22,016 bases of DNA from DATHSN01 sp035464115 (GTDB lineage: Bacteria > Actinomycetota > Acidimicrobiia > Acidimicrobiales > SKKL01). The stretch covers positions 1 to 22,016 of the forward strand of contig DATHSN010000253.1 of assembly GCA_035464115.1 (NCBI GenBank), written 5' to 3'. Below, in pieces: positions 16,576 to 22,016 of this stretch. The notes beneath the pieces are model-generated. The model ran no database searches. It saw only the letters and a program-made list of their open reading frames with translations, and was not told the DNA's origin. The position numbers and the translations under genes were made by a program. Numbering within the stretch: the stretch's first letter is position 1; each line of letters starts with the position of its first letter.

Positions 16576-17229
16576 GTGATCCGAGCTGCGCTCTTCGACT
16601 TCGGTGGCGTCATCCTCTCCAGTCCCTTCGAGGCGTTCGCGCGCTACGAGCGCGCCCGAGGGCTGCCCGAGGGGACCATCCGTCACATCAACGCGACCAA
16701 CCCCGACACCAACGCGTGGGCTCGGCTCGAGCGCAGCGAGGTCGACCTCGACGGATTCGCCGAGCTGTTCGCGGCCGAGGCCGCGGCGTTGGGGCACGAC
16801 ATCGATGGTCACGCCGTGCTCGAGCTCCTGTCGGGGGATCTGCGCCCCGCCATGGTCGAGGCCGTGCGGAGGTGCTCGGAGCGCCTCGCCACCGGGTTGC
16901 TCACCAACAACTTCGTGACCAGGCGGGGCGAGGGCTCGGGCCTCGACTCCGAGGGCCACCTCGATCGGGCCGCGGCGATCGCCGCCGTGGTCGACCTGTT
17001 CGACGTGGTCGTGGAGTCGAGCCGCGTCGGCGTGCGCAAGCCCGATCTGCGCTTCTACGAGATCGCCTGCGCCGAGCTCGGCATCGAGCCCCACGAGGCG
17101 GTCTTCCTCGACGACCTCGGGGTGAACCTGAAGCCGGCTCGGGCGATGGGGATGACCACCATCAAGGTGGTCGACCCCGCGTCCGCGCTGGCCGAGCTCG
17201 AGGCGGTGGTGGGGTTCCCGCTCGGGTGA
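16576..17229 (+). CDS. HAD-superfamily (subfamily IA) phosphatase, soluble-epoxide-hydrolase-N/ACAD10-like
   Basis: A 217-residue cytosolic hydrolase. Motif I is LFDFGGV with the nucleophile Asp8; the usual second Asp is Gly10, as in the sEH N-terminal-type and YihX-type groups. Motif II is GLLTNN, motif III is the Lys in VGVRKPDLRFYEIA, and motif IV is AVFLDDLGVNLKPARAMGM. An alpha-helical cap lies at about residues 18-90. It probably dephosphorylates a small phosphate ester; the substrate is unknown. GTG 16576 was chosen because it starts at the first beta strand and follows a TACGAT box by 6 nt; ATG 16543 would add 11 residues. Its end is only 9 bp from the end of convergent kgd, with no hairpin between. 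Confidence 0.87.
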   Translation: MIRAALFDFGGVILSSPFEAFARYERARGLPEGTIRHINATNPDTNAWARLERSEVDLDGFAELFAAEAAALGHDIDGHAVLELLSGDLRPAMVEAVRRCSERLATGLLTNNFVTRRGEGSGLDSEGHLDRAAAIAAVVDLFDVVVESSRVGVRKPDLRFYEIACAELGIEPHEAVFLDDLGVNLKPARAMGMTTIKVVDPASALAELEAVVGFPLG

Positions 17230-17238
17230 CCGACCGGG

Positions 17239-20200
17239 CTACACGTCGGCGAAAGCCCGCTCCAGCAGCTCTTCCTGCTCCTGCGCGTGGATCGCGGCGG
17301 AACCCGTGGCGGGGCTGCCGGACTCGTCGCGGCTGACCCGACGGATGGCGTGGGTGTCGCCGTGGGCCTCGTAGAGCCGTCCCTTCACGAAGTTCCACGG
17401 GCCCATGTTCTCGGGCTCCTCTTGGAGCCAGACGATCTCGCGGGCGTTGGGGTAGCGATCGAGCGCGGCGGCGACGGCGTCGAACGGCCACGGGTAGAGC
17501 TGCTCGATGCGCACCACCGCGGCCGCGGCACCGCGGGTGTCGCGGGCGGCGATGGCCTCGTGGGTGACCTTGCCCGTGGCGAGCACCACTCGCCGCACCG
17601 AGGACGGGTCGGTGACGCTGGCGTCGTCGATGGCCTCGAGGAACGAGCCCTGCGTGAGCTCGTCGATGCTCGACCGCGCCGAGCGGGCCCGCAGCAAGGA
17701 CTTGGGGGTGAACACCACCAGCGGCTTGCGGACGTCGCGGTGCATCTGGCGCCGCAAGAGGTGGAAGTACTGCGCCGACGTGGAGGCGTTGGTGACCTGG
17801 ATGTTGTCCTCGGCGGCGAGGATGAGGAACCGCTCGATGCGGGCCGACGAGTGCTCGGGGCCCTGTCCCTCGTAGCCGTGGGGGAGCAGCATCACCAGCC
17901 CGGAGGTCTGTCCCCACTTGTCCTCGGCCGCCACGAGGAACTGGTCGAGGATGATCTGCGCGCCGTTGACGAAGTCGCCGAACTGCGCCTCCCACGCCAC
18001 CAGCGCGTCCTTGTTGGCCACCGAGTAGCCGTACTCGAAGCCGAGAGCCGCGTACTCCGAGAGCAGCGAGTCGTAGATCCACAGGTTGGCGTCGCCGCTG
18101 GCGAGCGCTGCGAGCGGGACCAGCTCGGCCCCCGTCTCGAAGTCGACCAGGGTCGAGTGCCGCTGCGAGAAGGTGCCACGGCGCGAGTCCTGGCCGGCGA
18201 GGCGGATCGAGATGCCCTCGTCGAGCAGCGAACCGAACGCGATCGCCTCGGCGAGGGCCCAGTCGACCTCGCCCCCCTGGAACATGGTCCGTCGCGTGTC
18301 GAACTGGCGGGCCAGCTTGGGATGCACGGTGAAGCCCTCGGGCACGTGGTCGATGGCCGCGAACACCCGGTCGACGACCTCGCGTGACACCCCGGTGTCG
18401 ACGTGGGGCAGCACACCGACCGGTGCCGGGCGTCGGCGGGCCCGGGTGCCGGCCGGGGGAGCGGCCTGGCGGGTCTCGTCGAGCGCCACCTGGAGCCGCC
18501 GCTGGAAGTCGTCGAGCGCCGCCTCGGCTTCGTCCATGGAGATGTCGCCCCGCTTCACCAGCGCCTCGGTGTAGAGCTTGCGGACCGAGCGGCGGGCGTC
18601 GATCTTGGCGTACATCTGCGGCTGGGTGTAGCTGGGGTCGTCGCCCTCGTTGTGGCCGTGCCGGCGGTAGCAGACCATGTCGATGACGACGTCCTTGTTG
18701 AACCGCTGGCGGTACTGGAACGCCAGCTGGGCGACGCGGACGCACGCCTCGGGATCGTCGCCGTTCACGTGGAAGATGGGGGCCTGCACCATCTTGGCGA
18801 TGTCGGTGGGGTACTCCGACGACCGGGCCGCGTGGGGCGGGGTGGTGAACCCGAGCTGGTTGTTGATGATCACGTGGATGGTGCCGCCGACCTTGTAGCC
18901 GCTGATCATCGAGAGGTTCAGCGTCTCGGCGACCACGCCCTGGCCGGCGAAGGCGGCGTCGCCGTGGATCAGCAGGGGCAGCACCGGGAAGCGGCCCTCG
19001 TCGTCGAGCAGGTCCATCTTGGCCCGCACCATGCCGACGACCACCGGATCGACCGCCTCGAGGTGCGACGGGTTCGCGGCCAGCTCGACGCGCAGCTCGT
19101 TGCCCTGGCGCGACACGAACTTGCCCGACTGGCCGAGGTGGTACTTCACGTCGCCCGAGCCCTGGGTGGACTCGGGATCGACGTTGCCCTCGAACTCCTT
19201 GAAGATCTGGTCGTAGGACTTGCCGACGATGTTGGCCAGCACGTTGAGCCGACCCCGATGGGCCATGCCGAGCACGGCCTCGGAGAAGCCGTGGTCGGCG
19301 GCCTCACCCAAGATGGCGTCGAGCAGCGGGATGGTGCTCTCGGCGCCCTCGATGCCGAAGCGCTTCTGGCCGACGTACTTCGTGGACAAGAAACGCTCGA
19401 AGGCCTCGGCCGCGTTGAGCCGACCCAGGATGTGGCGCTGGCCGTCGTGGTCGATCGAGACGCTGACGCCCTCGACCTGCTCTTGGATCCAGCGCTTCTC
19501 GGTCGGCTCCTGGATGTGCATGTACTCGATGCCGATGGTGCGGCAGTAGGCGTCGCGCAGGACGCCGAGGATGTCGCCCAGGACCATGCGGGTGCGACCG
19601 CCGACCGGGGCGTAGATGCCCGCACCGCTGCCGGTGAGGAACTCGCGGTCGAGATCCCAGATGGTGAGCCCGTACGACGCCGGATCGAGCTCGGCGTGCA
19701 TGTGCGGCTCTTCGGACGCGAGCGGGTCGAGGTCGGCGATGAGGTGGCCGCGCACCCGGTACATGTTGATGAGGGTGTTGACCGCCATCTGCTTCTCGAG
19801 CATGGCGGTCTCGCGCTCGACGGGGTTGACGTCGCGCCGCCAGTGGACCGCCTCGTAGGGCACGCCGAGCGACCGGAACACGTCGTCGTAGAAGTTGTCG
19901 GCGCCGAGCAGGAGCTCGTGGACCTTCTTCAGGAACAGGCCCGATTCGGCGCCCTGGATGATGCGGTGGTCGTAGGTGGAGGTGAGGGTGATCACCTTCG
20001 ACACGCCGAGATCGGCGAGGGTGCGGGGATCGGCGGCCTGGTAGGCGGTGGGGTAGTCGATGGCGCCGACGCCGACGATGAGGCCCTGGCCGGGCATCAG
20101 CCGCGGCACGGACTGGACCGTGCCGATCGTGCCGGGGTTGGTGAGGCTCACCGTGGTCCCCGCGAAGTCGTCGGGAGTGAGCTTGTTGGTGCGGACCTTG

Positions 20201-20865
20201 CGGATGAGCTCCTCGTAGGCGGCGTGGAACTCGCGGAAGTCGAGAGCGTCGGCATCGGTCACGCACGGCACCAAGAGGGTGCGCGACCCGTCGGACTTCT
20301 CCATGTCGACCGCGATGCCGAGACCGATGTGGTCGTGGCGCTGCACGTAGGGCTTGCCGTCGGCGTCGGCGTGGAAGGTGGAGTTCATGGCCGGCACCGC
20401 GTCGGCGATGGCGCGCACGACCGCGTAGCCGATGAGGTGGGTGAACGACACCTTGCCGCCGCGGGTGCGGCCCAGGTAGCCGTTGATGACCTTGCGGTTC
20501 ACCTCGAGCAGCTTGGCGGGCACCTCGCGGAAGCTGGTGGCCGTCGGGACGCCGAGGCTCGCCTCCATGTTGGCGACGATGCGGGCGCCCGCGCCCCGGA
20601 TGGGCGTTCCCGGGGGGGCCTCGGGGGCCGCGCCCTCCGCACCGTTGGGGGTCGGAGGTGTCGCCGGGGCCGGGGGGGCCGGCGCGGCGGCGGGCGCCGG
20701 CTCGGCCGGACGGTCGGCCGCGGGCTCACGGCGGTAGTCGGCGAAGAACTCGCGCCACGCCTCGCTCACCGACCCCGGATCGGCCCGGTACTGCTCGTAC
20801 ATCTCGTCGACGAGCCAGGCGTTGGGCCCGAGCATCGAGGTCGCGGAGGGAGATGGGTCAGCCAC
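17239..20865 (-). CDS. kgd: Multifunctional 2-oxoglutarate metabolism enzyme Kgd (E2o-E1o fusion)
   Basis: A 1208-residue protein, close to the roughly 1230 of mycobacterial Kgd. The N-terminal segment MLGPNAWLVDEMYEQY is the usual short helix. A Pro/Ala linker (about 50-88) replaces the lipoyl domain. A succinyltransferase-type domain follows (about 90-325) with the catalytic His300 in TYDHRIIQGAESG. The thiamine-diphosphate E1o part fills the rest: MAHRGRLNVLAN, HGDAAFAGQGVV near 634, INNQLGFTT near 668, and CYRRHGHNEGDDPSYTQP. It decarboxylates 2-oxoglutarate and supports oxoglutarate dehydrogenase or carboligase activity. GTG 20865 matches the family N-terminus and follows TATCAT by 6 nt. 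The frame remains open upstream into the MMPL-type gene, with no stop between. Confidence 0.96.
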   Translation of the reverse strand: MADPSPSATSMLGPNAWLVDEMYEQYRADPGSVSEAWREFFADYRREPAADRPAEPAPAAAPAPPAPATPPTPNGAEGAAPEAPPGTPIRGAGARIVANMEASLGVPTATSFREVPAKLLEVNRKVINGYLGRTRGGKVSFTHLIGYAVVRAIADAVPAMNSTFHADADGKPYVQRHDHIGLGIAVDMEKSDGSRTLLVPCVTDADALDFREFHAAYEELIRKVRTNKLTPDDFAGTTVSLTNPGTIGTVQSVPRLMPGQGLIVGVGAIDYPTAYQAADPRTLADLGVSKVITLTSTYDHRIIQGAESGLFLKKVHELLLGADNFYDDVFRSLGVPYEAVHWRRDVNPVERETAMLEKQMAVNTLINMYRVRGHLIADLDPLASEEPHMHAELDPASYGLTIWDLDREFLTGSGAGIYAPVGGRTRMVLGDILGVLRDAYCRTIGIEYMHIQEPTEKRWIQEQVEGVSVSIDHDGQRHILGRLNAAEAFERFLSTKYVGQKRFGIEGAESTIPLLDAILGEAADHGFSEAVLGMAHRGRLNVLANIVGKSYDQIFKEFEGNVDPESTQGSGDVKYHLGQSGKFVSRQGNELRVELAANPSHLEAVDPVVVGMVRAKMDLLDDEGRFPVLPLLIHGDAAFAGQGVVAETLNLSMISGYKVGGTIHVIINNQLGFTTPPHAARSSEYPTDIAKMVQAPIFHVNGDDPEACVRVAQLAFQYRQRFNKDVVIDMVCYRRHGHNEGDDPSYTQPQMYAKIDARRSVRKLYTEALVKRGDISMDEAEAALDDFQRRLQVALDETRQAAPPAGTRARRRPAPVGVLPHVDTGVSREVVDRVFAAIDHVPEGFTVHPKLARQFDTRRTMFQGGEVDWALAEAIAFGSLLDEGISIRLAGQDSRRGTFSQRHSTLVDFETGAELVPLAALASGDANLWIYDSLLSEYAALGFEYGYSVANKDALVAWEAQFGDFVNGAQIILDQFLVAAEDKWGQTSGLVMLLPHGYEGQGPEHSSARIERFLILAAEDNIQVTNASTSAQYFHLLRRQMHRDVRKPLVVFTPKSLLRARSARSSIDELTQGSFLEAIDDASVTDPSSVRRVVLATGKVTHEAIAARDTRGAAAAVVRIEQLYPWPFDAVAAALDRYPNAREIVWLQEEPENMGPWNFVKGRLYEAHGDTHAIRRVSRDESGSPATGSAAIHAQEQEELLERAFADV

Positions 20866-22016
20866 GCCCGCATGATACCGGTGCCCCTGTCCGCCCCGAG
20901 TGGTGCGGACAGGGGCCCGATGGCTCGTGGAGCGTCCGCCGTTGGCGACGGCCTCGCTGACCTCGTCGGGGACGCCGCAGGCGTCGGCGGCGGCGGCGAC
21001 CCGGGCGGCCGCCTCGGGGCCCGGCGGGTCGTTGGCGATGCCGAGCGCCAGCATCTCGGCCTCGGTGGTGGGCTCGATGTCGCCCCCGCCCAGGATCAAG
21101 GTGTCGGACAGGCACCGGGCGACGCCGGGGTCGGCGCCGGCGGCGGTGTAGGCGTCCCAGAGGGCGCCGGCCACCAGCCCGTCGGGCCGCTCGGGCGGTC
21201 CCGGCGGCAACGTGGTGGCCGGTGCCGCCTCGTCGCCGCCCCCCTCGGCGGGGGGCGCCTCGCCCGCGACCGCGGCGCTCACCTCGTCGGGGACGCCGCA
21301 CGCGTCGGCGGCGGCGGCGACCCGGGCGGCCGCCTCGGGGCCGGGCGGGTCGTTGGCGATGCCGAGCGCGAGGAGCTCCTGTTCGCTGGTGGGCGCGATG
21401 TCGCCGGCACCGAAGATCAAGGTGTCGGTGAGGCACCGGGCGACGCCGGGGTCGGCGCCGGCGGCGGTGTAGGCGTCCCAGAGGGCGCCGGCCACCAGCC
21501 CGTCGGGCCGCTCGGGCGGTCCCGGCGGCAAGGTGGTGGTGGGGCCGGCGTCGTCGGGAGGCGCCGTGGTGGGGGGCGCCGTCGTGGGCGGCGGGATGGT
21601 GGCGACCGACCCGGCGGGCACCGTCACCGGTGTGGCGAGCTCGTCGTCGATCGAGTCGGTGGCGTCGACGATCATCACGATGGCGCCGACGGCCAGCGCC
21701 AGCGCCATGGCGCCCGCCACCGCGGTGTCCTGGGTGGTCGGCCGGGTGGGATCGGCGGCGTCGCCGACGCCGAGCAGCCCACGGTTGTCGGCCCACACCA
21801 TGAGCGGCGGCAGGACCACCAGGGCGCTCACCAGGGCGACGCTCACGTTGAGCGCCACGATGGCGCCGAAGTCCGACAGCAGCGGCAGCGCCGAGAAGAT
21901 CAACACGGCGAAGCCGCCGGCGGTGGTGAGGGCCGAGGCGAAGAACGCTCGCCCGGTGCGCGCCGACGCCACGTGGGTGGCCTCGGCGGGGGAGAGCCCC
22001 CGTTCTCGTTCCTCGA
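20866..22016 (-). CDS. MMPL/RND-type membrane protein, C-terminal part with duplicated Cys-pair domain; no stop before kgd
   Basis: The 5' part lies beyond the right edge, where the frame is open to the last codon (ERERGLSPAEATHVASARTG). What is visible is the end of an RND/MMPL transporter core: GRAFFASALTTAGGFAVLIF, then SDFGAIVALNVSVALVSALV and LPPLMVWAD. A further hydrophobic helix (AGAMALALAVGAIVMIV) is followed by a Pro/Thr linker and two copies of an approximately 85-residue extracytoplasmic domain, each with two Cys (ARCL and DACGVP), probably one disulfide apiece. No stop occurs in this frame before the kgd start, so the true 3' end is undefined; 20866 is simply the base before kgd. 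Efflux or lipid-export function is inferred from family only. Confidence 0.78.
20872..20877 (-). promoter_or_regulatory. -10 box for a leaderless kgd transcript
   Basis: Minus-strand TATCAT is followed by 6 nt and GTG 20865. It is the best -10 match in the window. The region 17 bp upstream overlaps a hairpin and shows no -35 consensus. Confidence 0.6.
20883..20916 (-). terminator. 12-bp hairpin between the MMPL-type gene and kgd
   Basis: Bases 20883-20894 pair perfectly with 20905-20916 around a 10-nt loop. It lies just before the kgd -10 box on the minus strand and looks like the terminator of the upstream gene, yet that gene's frame passes through it without a stop. Confidence 0.7.
20961..21219 (-). 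repeat. Direct repeat copy 2: Cys-pair domain (proximal to kgd)
   Basis: This copy is nearly identical in DNA to 21282-21540, at a period of 321 bp (107 codons). The strongest identity is in the part coding PPERPDGLVAGALWDAYTAA and in IANDPPGPEAAARVAAAAD. The middle, about 20 codons, has diverged. Confidence 0.88.
21282..21540 (-). repeat. Direct repeat copy 1: Cys-pair domain (distal to kgd)
   Basis: This is the partner of 20961-21219, separated from it by a 62-bp spacer coding for a Gly/Ala/Glu/Pro linker. The near-identity at third codon positions implies a recent duplication or ongoing gene conversion. Confidence 0.88.

Noticed and set aside
20961..21540. Insertion-sequence or transposon ends suggested by the long direct repeats
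   Set aside because: Both copies are in one reading frame and code for the same Cys-pair domain. There is no transposase or inverted terminal repeat.

Overview
The window is very GC-rich, coding-dense chromosomal DNA from an actinobacterium. The gene set points to class Acidimicrobiia or a close relative, which is an inference from families and composition and not a database match. Supporting signs are a NucS mismatch endonuclease ending in a clamp-binding LRLF tail, an actinobacterial-type fused E2-E1 2-oxoglutarate enzyme (Kgd), frequent GTG starts, TANNNT -10 boxes placed 6-9 nt from start codons, and GC-rich hairpin terminators without T-runs. Seventeen protein genes were found, two of them cut by the window edges. 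No RNA gene, insertion sequence, phage gene or CRISPR array was seen.

Layout. (1) 1-1784, minus: a VanW-family envelope protein with a Pro/Thr/Ala tail running off the left edge. (2) 1968-3791, plus: an SDR dehydrogenase and a MaoC-type hydratase, together resembling a split peroxisomal-type multifunctional enzyme, closed by a strong terminator. (3) 3932-7940, plus: a complete glycine betaine/choline-type osmoprotectant ABC importer in the order permease, CBS-ATPase, permease, then a lipoprotein binding protein that appears to have its own promoter and a structured leader. (4) 8061-10382, minus: nucS and a UbiB/ABC1 atypical kinase. (5) 10514-11710, plus: a family III CoA-transferase, diverging from the kinase across a spacer holding three tandem 13-bp repeats. 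(6) 11807-15077, minus: a tightly overlapping set, ettA, cysQ-like phosphatase, crotonase. (7) 15168-16505, minus: a three-part protein with an NYN/PIN-like ribonuclease domain, an S1 RNA-binding domain and a histone-H1-like KKAPA repeat tail. (8) 16576-17229, plus: a HAD phosphatase. (9) 17239-20865, minus: kgd. (10) to the right edge, minus: the C-terminal part of an MMPL/RND-type membrane protein carrying a duplicated Cys-pair domain, whose reading frame runs into kgd with no stop codon.

How the genes work together. Much of the content is core metabolism: acyl-CoA handling (SDR, MaoC, CoA-transferase, crotonase), TCA flux at 2-oxoglutarate, osmoadaptation, translation control (EttA) and mutation avoidance (NucS). 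No defence or mobile island is evident. The items most worth a second look are the NYN-S1-KKAPA protein, the stop-less junction between the MMPL-type gene and kgd, the duplicated Cys-pair domain, the leader of the osmoprotectant-binding gene, and the repeats in the kinase/CoA-transferase spacer.
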